A stretch of 64,000 nt of DNA, taken from an uncultured Victivallales bacterium (lineage in GTDB: Bacteria > Verrucomicrobiota > Lentisphaeria > Victivallales > UBA1829). The position numbers and the translations under genes were made by a program. Position 1 is the stretch's first letter. Every line of letters begins with the position of its first letter. The notes beneath the pieces were generated by a model. The model saw only the letters and a program-made list of their open reading frames with translations, ran no database searches and was not told the origin of the DNA. The stretch is from assembly GCA_934661375.1 (NCBI GenBank), contig CAKUJH010000017.1, forward strand, positions 6,395 through 70,394, in the 5' to 3' direction. Shown piece after piece: positions 8,702-17,895 of the stretch.

Positions 8702-9811
8702 TTGAAAATTTTATTGACTGGAATAACCGGACTGGTCGGAGCTTCTGTCGTAACCGCCATGCTGCGGAAACATGACGACATCGAAATCGTGGCGATCTGC
8801 CGTCCCGGACGCGGAATTTCCGCAGAGGACCGCACCCGCAATGTGATTCATGAACAGTGTGCGTTCGACGGCGTGCCGGAAGCTGCCGACAAGATTCTTT
8901 CCCATGTGAAAGTGATCAGCGGCGACGTCAAGAATTTCCCGAAAGAGGAAATCCTGGCAAATGGTCCGTATGATGTGTTTTTCCATTGTGCGGCGGATGT
9001 GAATCTGGGCAAAGACCCCGAAGGCAAAACCTTCCGCACCAATCTGGAAGGCACCCGCAATGCGCTGGAACTGGCTCATCTGCTGAAGGTGAAAGTCCTG
9101 CATTATGTCAGCACCGCTTATGTCGCGGGAACTTACAACGGACGGGTCATGGAAGGCACCCTCCCGGCAACCGGTTTCAACAATTCCTACGAAAAGAGCA
9201 AATTCGAAGCGGAAAAACTGGTGATGAACTGCGGTATTCCTTATACCATTTACCGCCCGTCCATCATCGTCGGCCGTCTTTCCGACGGTCTGATCCGCAA
9301 ACCGCTGGCGTTCTACCGTATTCTGGAATTCCTCGGCAAGGTCAAGAAACATCACTGCATCAAGAACGGCATTCCTGCCAATTCCGAGCTGAATCTGCAA
9401 CTCCGTCTGGAAGCCGGCACGACGGATAAAGTGTACTTTGTTCCTGTCGATTATGTGCAGAAGGCAATTTCCACTCTCTTCTTCCTGCCGGTGGAAAACA
9501 AATGCTATCACATTACCGGTGAAAGCCCGGTTTCCACCCGCGACATTGAAATCGCCGTGACCACCACCCTCAAGACGCATGGTCTGAAAGTGATGGACAA
9601 AGTGGAAAATCCGACGAAGGAAGAAAAAATGGTGCAGTCCATGATCGGCGACCTGATGCCGTACTTCGCTTCCCAGATTATCTTCGACAATACGGAAGTG
9701 AAAAAAGCTCTCGGCGAAGAAGCTCTGGCATGGAAACAGGATCTGCCGTTCCTGAAACGGATGGCGTATTCCTTCTACAAGCAGACTTCTCCGGAACTGG
9801 TTGAAGACTGA
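8702..9811 (+). CDS. NAD(P)-dependent thioester-reductase/epimerase-like protein
   Basis: A 369-residue extended short-chain dehydrogenase. The N-terminal GITGLVGASVV is the TGxxGxxG cofactor loop; VFHCAADVNL, VSTAYVAGTY and the YEKSK (Tyr-x3-Lys) catalytic pair at about residue 160-165 follow. The spacing and the YRPSIIVG block resemble the NAD_binding_4 group (fatty acyl-CoA or carrier-bound thioester reductases) more than sugar epimerases. It begins with TTG, supported by a GGGAG site. It heads a same-strand cluster; the substrate is not visible. Confidence 0.75.
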   Translation: MKILLTGITGLVGASVVTAMLRKHDDIEIVAICRPGRGISAEDRTRNVIHEQCAFDGVPEAADKILSHVKVISGDVKNFPKEEILANGPYDVFFHCAADVNLGKDPEGKTFRTNLEGTRNALELAHLLKVKVLHYVSTAYVAGTYNGRVMEGTLPATGFNNSYEKSKFEAEKLVMNCGIPYTIYRPSIIVGRLSDGLIRKPLAFYRILEFLGKVKKHHCIKNGIPANSELNLQLRLEAGTTDKVYFVPVDYVQKAISTLFFLPVENKCYHITGESPVSTRDIEIAVTTTLKTHGLKVMDKVENPTKEEKMVQSMIGDLMPYFASQIIFDNTEVKKALGEEALAWKQDLPFLKRMAYSFYKQTSPELVED

Positions 9812-9833
9812 TTTTTTTCAAGGAAATGAAACC

Positions 9834-10103
9834 ATGTCCGCCGCTGTGCAATACCGTTTTCTGAAAGTGGAACATCCGCATATGGTCGCCAACGACCGGG
9901 TGCTGGAATGTCCTCGCTGCCGGGAAACACTGGTACGGGCGGACATCGAAGGTTTTTCCGCGTGTCCCTTCTGTTCGTACCGCTTTGCTTCCACTGTTGA
10001 ACTGGAAGATTTCATCATGGAGCCTGCGGTGGACAGCTGGATGCGTGAACAGCCGGGCTTCACCTTTCATATTCTGTCGAACGTGAAAGGCTGTGAACTT
10101 TAG
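9834..10103 (+). CDS. Small zinc-ribbon protein
   Basis: An 89-residue protein with two CxxC knuckles (CPRC and CPFC, about 20 residues apart), a probable single zinc ribbon. The start at 9834 is preceded by AAGGAA. It follows the reductase by 22 bp. The remainder has no recognisable motif and the function is unknown. Confidence 0.65.
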   Translation: MSAAVQYRFLKVEHPHMVANDRVLECPRCRETLVRADIEGFSACPFCSYRFASTVELEDFIMEPAVDSWMREQPGFTFHILSNVKGCEL

Positions 10104-10130
10104 TTTTATAAAACTGAATGGATGTGTATC

Positions 10131-10505
10131 ATGTTCAGAAAAATCTCAATGGCGGCTCTTGCAGTTGTATTCGCTCTCGTTTTCACCGGATGCGGAACTC
10201 TTTTCCGCGGCGACCGTGTCGGCAAAAGATCGTCCAACCAGATTGATCCCGCAATTCTGGTCCTGGATTGCTGCGGATTCCTGTTCGGGATTATTCCCGG
10301 CGTGGTTGCGCTGGTGCTTGACATCAACAACAAAACCATCTACTACTCCGCTTCCGAAGCCGCCATGTCCGGCAATTGCGATACTTCCAGGATGATTGCG
10401 TTGAAAGTGGACGACATGAGCGAAGAAGGCATTGCCCAGGCTCTCAGCCGTGAACTCGGCCGTGAAGTCCGTTTCAACGAAATTCATTTCGCCGCTGCCA
10501 AGTGA
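10131..10505 (+). CDS. Small lipoprotein
   Basis: A 124-residue protein with a signal peptide (MFRKISMAALAVVFALVF) and a lipobox ending in FTGC at about residue 21, so it is probably lipid-anchored. A second hydrophobic stretch (FLFGIIPGVVALVLDI) follows near residue 50. The ATG at 10131 gives the best signal peptide; an in-frame ATG lies three codons upstream. The C-terminus is soluble. No family is recognised. Confidence 0.65.
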   Translation: MFRKISMAALAVVFALVFTGCGTLFRGDRVGKRSSNQIDPAILVLDCCGFLFGIIPGVVALVLDINNKTIYYSASEAAMSGNCDTSRMIALKVDDMSEEGIAQALSRELGREVRFNEIHFAAAK

Positions 10506-10590
10506 TCAGCGTCTGAATCGAATCATTCTGACCGGATGCCGCCGTGTGCTGTATCCGGTTTTTTTCGGATTTTTTCAAAGGACAGGGAAT

Positions 10591-11313
10591 ATGAATCTGC
10601 TGCTGCTGACGCCGGAAGATCAGATTGCGCCGGGATGTTTCCGGATAATGGGACGCCGGGCGGAACATATCCGTGCGGTTCTCCGGGCAAAACCGGGCGA
10701 TTTTCTGAAAGCCGGAATGCTGAACGGAAAAATCGGACGTGTCCGGCTGTTGTCCTGCGGACGGAATGAAGCTGAATTGGCTGATGCCGTGTTTGACCGC
10801 GAGCCGCCGGAAAAAAGCCGGATTGTGCCGGTCATTTCGCTGCCGCGTCCGCAGAGTTTCAAGAAAACCCTGCATTTCATTGCCTCGTCCGGTCTGGGAA
10901 AAGCGTTTTTTGTCGGCTCGGCGCGAGTGGAGAAAAGTTATTGGAAAAGTTCCGCCATGGACGCTTCTGCCATTGAGGAGGAGATCCGGCTGGGGCTGGA
11001 GCAGGGCGTGGACACGGTTCCGCCGGAATTGAAGTTTTATCCGTCTCTGCGTGATTTTTTTGAATCGGAAAAAGATTTTCTGGCGGCTTGTGAACGGCGT
11101 ATCGTGGCGCATCCGGAACCGGGCGCGCCGGGCTGTCCGCACGCTTTGGAATTGCAGAGGCATCTGGCTTTGGGAATCGGGCCGGAAGGCGGATACACGC
11201 CGGCGGAAGTCGCGGCATTTCAACGGAACGGTTTTACCTGTGTAACTCTTGGCGCACATATTTTGCGTGTGGAATTTGCACTTTCCGTTTTATGTGGTAA
11301 ATTGTCGGTATAA
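10591..11313 (+). CDS. rsmE: 16S rRNA (uracil-1498 N3)-methyltransferase
   Basis: A 240-residue SPOUT-class methyltransferase that modifies U1498 of 16S rRNA using S-adenosylmethionine. The knotted C-terminal core is visible as LALGIGPEGGYTPAEV and LGAHILRVEFA, the RsmE forms of the cofactor-binding loops, plus KKTLHFIASSGLGK in the middle. The start at 10591 gives the family length; the frame is open further upstream but overlaps the lipoprotein gene. Confidence 0.9.
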   Translation: MNLLLLTPEDQIAPGCFRIMGRRAEHIRAVLRAKPGDFLKAGMLNGKIGRVRLLSCGRNEAELADAVFDREPPEKSRIVPVISLPRPQSFKKTLHFIASSGLGKAFFVGSARVEKSYWKSSAMDASAIEEEIRLGLEQGVDTVPPELKFYPSLRDFFESEKDFLAACERRIVAHPEPGAPGCPHALELQRHLALGIGPEGGYTPAEVAAFQRNGFTCVTLGAHILRVEFALSVLCGKLSV

Positions 11314-11336
11314 TTCGCAACAGAAGGAGTATGCGC

Positions 11337-12221
11337 ATGAAAAAAGTGGAATTTGAAGGCTGGAAGAATTGTGTGGAGCTGACGAGCGGCGATTTCAAAC
11401 TGATCGTGACGACGGACGTAGGTCCGCGGGTGATCGGCGGTTTTGTCGGCAGCAGCAGAAACATTTTTCACGTGGACCCCGCCCTCGCCGGCACATCCGG
11501 CGCGAAGGAATGGGTCAACTACGGCGGACACCGCCTGTGGCATTCCCCTGAAGCCAAACCCCGCACGTATGCTCCCGACAACTCCAAAGTAACGGTCAAG
11601 GAACTCAAAGACGGTTCCGTGAAATTTTCCGCCGGAACGGAAAAATCCACCGGCATTTACAAGAGCATCACCATTAAACCGCTGGGCGACAACAAGTTCC
11701 GTGTGGAACACCGTCTGCGCAATGACAATCCGTGGGAAATTGAACTGGCTCCGTGGGCGTTGAGTGTGATGGCACCCGGGGGGACTGCGATTGCGCCGCA
11801 GAACAAAGCTCCGTTTGCATTGCTTCCGAATACCTTTTTCTCCTTCTGGCCCTACACCGATCTGGCGGATAAACGCATTACTTTCGGGCATGATTTCATT
11901 CTGCTGAAACAGATGACCGGTATGCCGCCGTTCAAGCTCGGTTTCAACTGCGAAAACGGCTGGATCGCTTATGCCAACAACGGTACGCTGTTTGTGAAAA
12001 CGTTTGAATATTTCGTGGATGCGGAATATCCGGACAACGGATGCAGTGTTGAACTTTATACCAACGGCGAAATGCTGGAAGCGGAAACGCTGGCTCCGCT
12101 GTATGCCATTTCCGAGGGCGAGGAAATCGTCCATGTGGAAGAATGGCTCTGCACTGCCGGTCCGAAAAAAATCGACACCGAAAAGGAAGCGGCGAAATAT
12201 CTGCCGGTTCCGCAGGTCTGA
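11337..12221 (+). CDS. Galactose-mutarotase-like protein (DUF4380-like)
   Basis: A 294-residue, largely beta protein without signal peptide. The N-terminus (VELTSGDFKLIVTTDVGPRV), YGGHRLWHSPE at about residue 60-70 and the later WALSVMAPGG and GFNCENGWIAY blocks match the aldose-1-epimerase-like fold of DUF4380-type proteins, which may bind or epimerise sugars. The start at 11337 has AGGAG at a 7-nt spacing. Activity is not established for this group. Confidence 0.6.
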   Translation: MKKVEFEGWKNCVELTSGDFKLIVTTDVGPRVIGGFVGSSRNIFHVDPALAGTSGAKEWVNYGGHRLWHSPEAKPRTYAPDNSKVTVKELKDGSVKFSAGTEKSTGIYKSITIKPLGDNKFRVEHRLRNDNPWEIELAPWALSVMAPGGTAIAPQNKAPFALLPNTFFSFWPYTDLADKRITFGHDFILLKQMTGMPPFKLGFNCENGWIAYANNGTLFVKTFEYFVDAEYPDNGCSVELYTNGEMLEAETLAPLYAISEGEEIVHVEEWLCTAGPKKIDTEKEAAKYLPVPQV

Positions 12222-12233
12222 TTCCGTTTTTTC

Positions 12234-13271
12234 ATGAATCCGCAGCAGACAGAATCCGCATTCCCGGCGATTTACGCGCCGGGTGTGCCGCTCCTTGCAC
12301 CTATTGCCGGACATACCGACCTGCCGATGCGTCTTTCCGCCCGGCGGCACGGCTGCCGGTATGCGTTTACGGAAATGGTTGACGCCGGGTCGCTGGTTTT
12401 CGGCAATTATAAAACCAATGAACTGCTGATTGCCCGCGATCCCTCGGAGGATTTCCTCGGCATTCAGCTGGTCGGTTCGGATCCGGACATTCTGAAAAAA
12501 GCTGCGGAAATTGTAAATACTCATGCCTTCTCCGTTCTGGATTTCAATCTGGGATGTCCCGCACCGAAAGTGGCGAAAAAAGGGGAGGGGATTTCGTTTG
12601 TGATACAGCGTCCGGATGAAGCGATCCGTGCGTTTTCTGTGCTGGCGGAAAATTCCCGGATTCCGGTAACCGCCAAAACCCGTATTCTTTCCGAAACCGA
12701 TCCGGAGCCGACGGTTCGTTTCGCTCTCCGGCTTCAGGATGCCGGGGCGCAGGCATTGACTCTGCACGGACGTCTGATGAAAAAGTTTTATTCCGGACCG
12801 GTATTTTTTGAAATCATCCGGGCAGTACGGGAAGCGTTGTCCATTCCCGTCATAGCCAACGGCGGAGCGTTGTCGCAGCCGCTGTATCAGGAACTGATGG
12901 AGCAGACCGACTGTGCCAACGGCATGGTGGCACGCGGCGCGTGCGGCAATCCGTGGATTTTCCGTGAAATCAGCCAGGGGCGTCTGAATCCGCCCACCTT
13001 GGCAGAGTTCGCCACGGAAATCCGGCTGCATTTTGACGCCATGATGTCGTTTTACGGCATGGAAAACGGATTGCGGATCTGCCGTAAAACCTTGCTTGAA
13101 TATTTGCGCGGACGCGGTTTCCCCGGAGAACTGCGGGCGTCCGTGTCAACACTCAATTCGCTGGATGCATTTGAAACCATGATGCGGCGTGTGGAGGAGG
13201 GACCGTCTCCGCGTTACTGGCAGATGTTGGAACAGGATTTGTCCATGGAACGCCGTCTGGCGCGTTCCTGA
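12234..13271 (+). CDS. dus: tRNA-dihydrouridine synthase
   Basis: A 345-residue flavoenzyme that reduces specific uridines in tRNA. Motifs: LAPIAGHTDLPMR near the N-terminus (FMN site), TEMVDAGSL, DFNLGCPAPKV with the catalytic Cys at about residue 106, VTAKTRI, and IANGGAL in the phosphate-binding region. The helical C-terminal RNA-binding domain is present and the length is normal. It follows the mutarotase-like gene by 12 bp. Which uridine is modified cannot be told. Confidence 0.9.
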   Translation: MNPQQTESAFPAIYAPGVPLLAPIAGHTDLPMRLSARRHGCRYAFTEMVDAGSLVFGNYKTNELLIARDPSEDFLGIQLVGSDPDILKKAAEIVNTHAFSVLDFNLGCPAPKVAKKGEGISFVIQRPDEAIRAFSVLAENSRIPVTAKTRILSETDPEPTVRFALRLQDAGAQALTLHGRLMKKFYSGPVFFEIIRAVREALSIPVIANGGALSQPLYQELMEQTDCANGMVARGACGNPWIFREISQGRLNPPTLAEFATEIRLHFDAMMSFYGMENGLRICRKTLLEYLRGRGFPGELRASVSTLNSLDAFETMMRRVEEGPSPRYWQMLEQDLSMERRLARS

Positions 13272-13272
13272 T

Positions 13273-13307
13273 TTCCGGAAAACCGGTATTCTGCCGTTTC
13301 TCCGGAA
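13273..13307. terminator. Weak hairpin between convergent genes
   Basis: TTCCGGA (13273-13279) pairs with TCCGGAA (13301-13307), followed on the plus strand by TATTTTATTT. It lies between the dus stop and the histidine kinase stop. The stem is short, so efficiency is uncertain. Confidence 0.4.
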
Positions 13308-13311
13308 TATT

Positions 13312-15237
13312 TTATTTCTTGTCCGCGGGCGGCAGTATGACATCGAAAGCCGCGCCCCGTCCGGGCAGATTCATCACCTGAATCCAGCCATGGTGCGCAA
13401 TCATGGTTCCATATGCCATTGCCAGCCCCATGCCGGTTCCTTCCCCGGCGGGTTTGGTGGTGAAGAACGGCTCGAATATGCGGGAACGGATCGCCGCATC
13501 TATTCCCGGTCCGGTGTCTTCCACCCGGATCGCCCGGTAATCATTCCGGATTTTGAGTTCCGCATCGCTGGGCGGTTCCAGCTTGATGTTCAGACTTTGC
13601 GGCGTACCGATCCGGATGGTCAGCGATTTTTCCGATTCCGGCTGATTTTTCATGGCGTCCTTGGCATTGATCATCAGGTTCATCAACGCCTGCTGCAATT
13701 GAATCGGGTCGCCGATAATGGCGGGATCGGACGGATCTTTTTCAATCCGGAAAGAGATTCCCGACTGTGTGCTGGGCAGAAACAGTTCGGCGCATTTTTC
13801 CACCAGGGCGTTCAGCCGGATCTCCTGCTGCTGGTAACTGCCTTTCCGGGCAAAACTCAACATCTGGGAAGTCAGAGTCCCCGCCAGTTCCGTGATATGA
13901 TCAATCTTGTGCAGATTCCGCAGAACGTCCTCATCCTTGACATCGTGCATCAGCAGAATGATGTCCAGATGTCCCTGTATGGCATGAATATAGTTGTTGA
14001 AGTCATGGGCAATTCCGCCCGCCAGACGCCCGATCGCTTCCAGTCTCTGCCGGTGCGAGACCTGGATATTCCATTCTTCGCGTTCGCGTTCCAGCTTCCG
14101 GCGTTCCGTCACGTCGCGTCCGAAAGTAATCAGCAGCGGAGTTTTTTCAAACGGGATGGCGACAATGGACAGATCGATTTCCGTGCCGGCGCCGGGGATG
14201 GTCAGCTGCACGGAAACACTGCGGTTTTCCTGCGGCACAGTGTGACTGGTCAGTGGTTTCCAGACTTCCGGTTTCAAGCCGGACAGTTCCTCAAAACGCC
14301 GGTTGATCAGGTCGGAGAGCGTTTTCAGATGCAGCATCCGCAAGGCGGCATGGTTGGCGTCAATCACGATTCCGTCGGAATTCATGATGACGATCATATC
14401 GCTGGCGTTCTGCACCAGCAGACGGTACCGTTCCTGTGATTCCCGGAGATTCTCTTCCAGTTTCAGCGTTTTGCCGTATGCTCCGAAAAACGCCAGAATA
14501 ATATCCAGCGTCCGGCGCGATTCTCCGGGTGTTTCATACCGGATCCGGCTCAGATAGAAAGTCGTGAGTATACTGATGACCAGCACAAACGCGGCGCGGG
14601 TCAGGTAGGAACTGGTCAGGGAACTCCACCATTGCGGCGTTCCCCAGAAGGCAATGGTGACGAATACCAGATGATCGGTCAGCTGCACCAGAATCAGCGA
14701 ACCCAGCACGGTCAGGAACAATCGGCATTTCAGATTGTGCAGACGCTGGAACAGAATCGGCACCAGAAACAGATCCAGCGACAGCGCGACAATGGTCGCC
14801 GCCATCATCCGGCTGCTGGAACGGAGCAGAAATTCCAATGCTTCCGAACCCGGTCCCTGCGAAATGGAATAGCCAGGCCAGGAACACTGCATCAGGGTCA
14901 TGAACATCAGATAGACATAGAATCCCAGCGAAGCCATCATGCCGATGATGATCCGCTGAGCCATCAGCGTACCGTCCGCTACATAGACCACAACCAGGAT
15001 CGCCAGAAACGGCAGAGTCAGCACCGAGGATGAGAGCGGGTAATCCAGTCCCGGATATCCCAGCGCAAGACTCAGCCCGGAAGCTCCCACGATCTGGGAG
15101 AAAATCAGCAGAACCCCCAGAGCAATATAGAACGGCGCAGTACCCAGAATCCGCCGCAGTCCGTGCAGAATCAGCAATCCTGCCAGGATAAACGTCATTT
15201 CCAGAATGGTCAGACAATATCCTATGAAAATTTCCAT
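13312..15237 (-). CDS. Membrane sensor histidine kinase with PAS domain
   Basis: A 641-residue sensor kinase. About seven hydrophobic helices occupy residues 1-235, followed by a PAS domain (~270-385), a HisKA dimerisation helix with the phospho-acceptor His in GGIAHDFNN (about 410), and an HATPase_c domain with N box (LMNLMINAKDAM), G1 (VEDTGPGID), F box (IFEPFFTTK) and G2 (GEGTGMGLAMAYG). No receiver domain is fused and no response regulator is adjacent, so its partner is encoded elsewhere. It lies 27 bp downstream of the Ser/Thr kinase. Confidence 0.88.
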   Translation of the reverse strand: MEIFIGYCLTILEMTFILAGLLILHGLRRILGTAPFYIALGVLLIFSQIVGASGLSLALGYPGLDYPLSSSVLTLPFLAILVVVYVADGTLMAQRIIIGMMASLGFYVYLMFMTLMQCSWPGYSISQGPGSEALEFLLRSSSRMMAATIVALSLDLFLVPILFQRLHNLKCRLFLTVLGSLILVQLTDHLVFVTIAFWGTPQWWSSLTSSYLTRAAFVLVISILTTFYLSRIRYETPGESRRTLDIILAFFGAYGKTLKLEENLRESQERYRLLVQNASDMIVIMNSDGIVIDANHAALRMLHLKTLSDLINRRFEELSGLKPEVWKPLTSHTVPQENRSVSVQLTIPGAGTEIDLSIVAIPFEKTPLLITFGRDVTERRKLEREREEWNIQVSHRQRLEAIGRLAGGIAHDFNNYIHAIQGHLDIILLMHDVKDEDVLRNLHKIDHITELAGTLTSQMLSFARKGSYQQQEIRLNALVEKCAELFLPSTQSGISFRIEKDPSDPAIIGDPIQLQQALMNLMINAKDAMKNQPESEKSLTIRIGTPQSLNIKLEPPSDAELKIRNDYRAIRVEDTGPGIDAAIRSRIFEPFFTTKPAGEGTGMGLAMAYGTMIAHHGWIQVMNLPGRGAAFDVILPPADKK

Positions 15238-15264
15238 TCCGTTTCCCTTGACATCCGTTTCCGG

Positions 15265-17832
15265 TTATCTTCTTCTTTTCGGCACCAGACGCTGATATTC
15301 CGGCACATCTCCGAACTTGCGTGCGGCTGCGGCTTTGTCTGAAGCCTGAACCAGGGCTGCCCGCAGATATTCCGTGACAAAACGGCTGTATGCCGCCTGC
15401 TGCGCACTGGTGGTATCCTGCGAAACCTGCCACGCTGTTTTGCCTTGTCCCATCCAGAAGAAGTAATACGGCAGCGTATCCAGTTTGTTCAGTTTGATTC
15501 CCGCATTGACCGCAAAGACCCGGAAAGCGCGGGTCGACACGATTTTCCGGACTTCTTCCGTATATTCTTTCCCGGTAATGTTCCGGGCGTGAATCACTCC
15601 GTCTTTGATGCTTTCCAGTTTGCAGATATTGTGTTTGATTTCAATGTTCAGTCCGGTCAGAGCAGGATCTCCGCTGGTGAAAATGTGATCCCATTCCCAC
15701 GCGCCTTCCATGATTTTCTGCAGGGCGTTTGCCCGGTTGACCAGCGTCCGAGCATACTGTTTCAGATGATCCGGCGCAGTGGTCATGGCGGCGGCATTGG
15801 TTTCAAAAATTTTCCGGAGTCCCGCTTCATCATGCTGATCCGCTTTGCGCTGGAGTTCCAGTACCATCTGCCGTTCAAGAGCAGTCATGCGGTTTCTGAA
15901 ATTGGTGATTTCCTGCTGTTTTTTGGCTTGTTCCGCCTGTGCCAGCTGACGGTTCGCATCGGCTTCGCGTTTGCGTTCTGCTTCCTCCTTGCGGCGGCGT
16001 TCGGCTTCCTCTGCGGCAATCTGTTTCCGGCGTTGTTCATCTTCATATTTCTGAATGGCAGTCAGACGCGCATTTTCCACCTGTTCCTCGTCGTGTGCCG
16101 CAAAATACTGTACGATCTGCGCCAGCAGTTCCTGATCTTCCGCCGTTTCCGGAGCCGGATATTTTTTCAGGAACAGCCGGCATTGCCGCGCCGTATCGGC
16201 TGGATCGGTTTCTCCGCGGGTCTGAATCGTTTTCAGAACCGGACTGGCAGCTTTCCGGAATTCGGAAATTTCCGGCTTTGCACTTTCCGTTACCTGCTGA
16301 ATGCCGGTTTTTGCCTTGTCCACGATTGCGGACCATTCCGTTTTCTTGACAAAGTGCATATATGCGGCAAATCCTCCAGCTCCCAGCACAGCCAGAATAA
16401 CCAGTCCGGCAATCACCAGAACCACGGTTTTGCCGAGCCGTCCGCCGGAACCGTCCTTCTGTTTTTTCTTTTTGCCCTTCTGCGCCATGGCTTTTTTTGC
16501 GGCGGCTTCCGCGGCAGCCAGCAGTGCTGCAGTGTCCGGGTTCGGCGCGGCTTCTTTCGGAGCTTCCGTTTTTTTCTCCTGCGCGGGCATTTTGAGGGAC
16601 GGCGCGCCCGGTTTCAGCGGTGTTTTTGCCGGTTGTTCCGCCGCCGGCGCCGCTGCCGCCGTCGCTTCGGGTTTGGACGGCATTTTCGGTTTGGCTATGC
16701 TCAATTTCGGCGGAGCTTTCGGTGCGGCCTTGGCGGCAGCTTCCGCGAAGGACGGATTTTCCGGAACCGTTTCCGTGCCGCTGTAATTCTGTTCTTCATG
16801 GATCCGGAGTTTCGGCGGGAGCGGCGTATGTGCCGCTTCCTCCTGATTGGAATGCTGTACCCGCAGAGAACCGGTAACGGTTGCCATTGCCGGATGCTGT
16901 CCGTGCCGGATCAGAGCCAGGTCTTCGGCAAGCTGAGCCGCACTCTGGTAACGCTGCGCCGGATCTTTTGCCATCATTTTTTCCACGACCAGAGCTACAT
17001 CCTCCGGCACATCCGGGTTGATCCGGTTCGGAGGAATCAGCGTCCCGTAAAGATGCTGGCGGGTGATTTCAATGGCATTGGCGCCTTCATACGGGAAACG
17101 CCCGGTCAGCAAATGGTAGAAGGTCGCGCCCAGACTGTATATGTCGGTCCGGTTGTCCAGCGGATCGCCGGTAAGCTGTTCGGGGCTGATGTACTGCGGA
17201 GTGCCCATGACCTCATCCCCGTCATTGATTCCGGTGTCGTCGCCGACTTTTGCCAGCCCCAGATCCGCCAGCTTGGCGCGTCCGTTGGAAGTCAGCATGA
17301 TGTTGTCCGGTTTGATGTCCCTGTGAACCAGTTTTTCCTCTTCCCATGCGTAATCCAGCGCTTCGGCAATCTGCTGCACAATACTGATTGCCTGATCCAC
17401 GGGAATGACTTTTTCCCGTTTCAGGATATTCTTCATAGTTTCGCCGTTCACATGTTCCATGGCAAAGTAGAAAATTCCGTCATCATCGCCGACGGCGTAT
17501 GCCTGCACGATATTCGGGTGATTCAGTTTAGCCGCGGCGCGCGCTTCCTTGATGAAACCGACTACGAAATCCGCATTTTTGGCATAGGCGGCGGAAAGGA
17601 TTTTCAGTGCAGCCGGACGATCCAGGGAAATCTGATGAGCCAGATACACAATTCCCATGCCGCCGCGTCCTATTTCGTGCATGATGATGAAATCGCCGAT
17701 TACACTGCCCGGTGCTGTACGCGAGGAAGGCACGGACACCGGTTTGCCGCAATGACCGCACTGAACTGTTGAACCCATATCCGCATCGTCAACCGACACG
17801 ATCCCTTTACATTCCGGACATTGAAAACGCAT
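15265..17832 (-). CDS. Serine/threonine protein kinase with N-terminal zinc ribbon
   Basis: An 855-residue PknB-type kinase. Residues 1-30 form a zinc ribbon (CPEC and CGHC). The kinase domain spans ~45-312: GRGGMG glycine loop, Lys77, HRDIKPDN with catalytic Asp172, and DLGLAK with Asp190 (DLG instead of DFG). An Ala/Pro/Lys-rich linker leads to one transmembrane helix (~469-493); the C-terminal ~360 residues are extracytoplasmic, with a charged coiled coil near residues 590-660. The layout suits sensing of an envelope signal. The zinc-ribbon-kinase order is common in the Planctomycetota/Lentisphaerota group. Confidence 0.88.
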   Translation of the reverse strand: MRFQCPECKGIVSVDDADMGSTVQCGHCGKPVSVPSSRTAPGSVIGDFIIMHEIGRGGMGIVYLAHQISLDRPAALKILSAAYAKNADFVVGFIKEARAAAKLNHPNIVQAYAVGDDDGIFYFAMEHVNGETMKNILKREKVIPVDQAISIVQQIAEALDYAWEEEKLVHRDIKPDNIMLTSNGRAKLADLGLAKVGDDTGINDGDEVMGTPQYISPEQLTGDPLDNRTDIYSLGATFYHLLTGRFPYEGANAIEITRQHLYGTLIPPNRINPDVPEDVALVVEKMMAKDPAQRYQSAAQLAEDLALIRHGQHPAMATVTGSLRVQHSNQEEAAHTPLPPKLRIHEEQNYSGTETVPENPSFAEAAAKAAPKAPPKLSIAKPKMPSKPEATAAAAPAAEQPAKTPLKPGAPSLKMPAQEKKTEAPKEAAPNPDTAALLAAAEAAAKKAMAQKGKKKKQKDGSGGRLGKTVVLVIAGLVILAVLGAGGFAAYMHFVKKTEWSAIVDKAKTGIQQVTESAKPEISEFRKAASPVLKTIQTRGETDPADTARQCRLFLKKYPAPETAEDQELLAQIVQYFAAHDEEQVENARLTAIQKYEDEQRRKQIAAEEAERRRKEEAERKREADANRQLAQAEQAKKQQEITNFRNRMTALERQMVLELQRKADQHDEAGLRKIFETNAAAMTTAPDHLKQYARTLVNRANALQKIMEGAWEWDHIFTSGDPALTGLNIEIKHNICKLESIKDGVIHARNITGKEYTEEVRKIVSTRAFRVFAVNAGIKLNKLDTLPYYFFWMGQGKTAWQVSQDTTSAQQAAYSRFVTEYLRAALVQASDKAAAARKFGDVPEYQRLVPKRRR

Positions 17833-17867
17833 TCCGAATCTCCATCTTTTACAAACTGTTTGCCTTC

Positions 17868-17895
17868 AATATATAATCTTTTTCCCGGATTTCAA
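17868..17895 (-). promoter_or_regulatory. Promoter of the Ser/Thr kinase gene
   Basis: On the minus strand: TTGAAA (17890-17895), 16-bp spacer, TATATT (17868-17873), about 35 bp before the kinase start. The -35 box overlaps the stop codon of the upstream transferase gene. Confidence 0.55.

Noticed and set aside
15445..17772. A 775-codon open frame opposite the Ser/Thr kinase, and similar long frames opposite gltA/nagA, the GH20 gene, htpG and the SPFH-like gene
   Set aside because: They run antisense to genes with clear domain motifs, lack ribosome sites and contain no recognisable motifs; they reflect the codon bias of the real genes.
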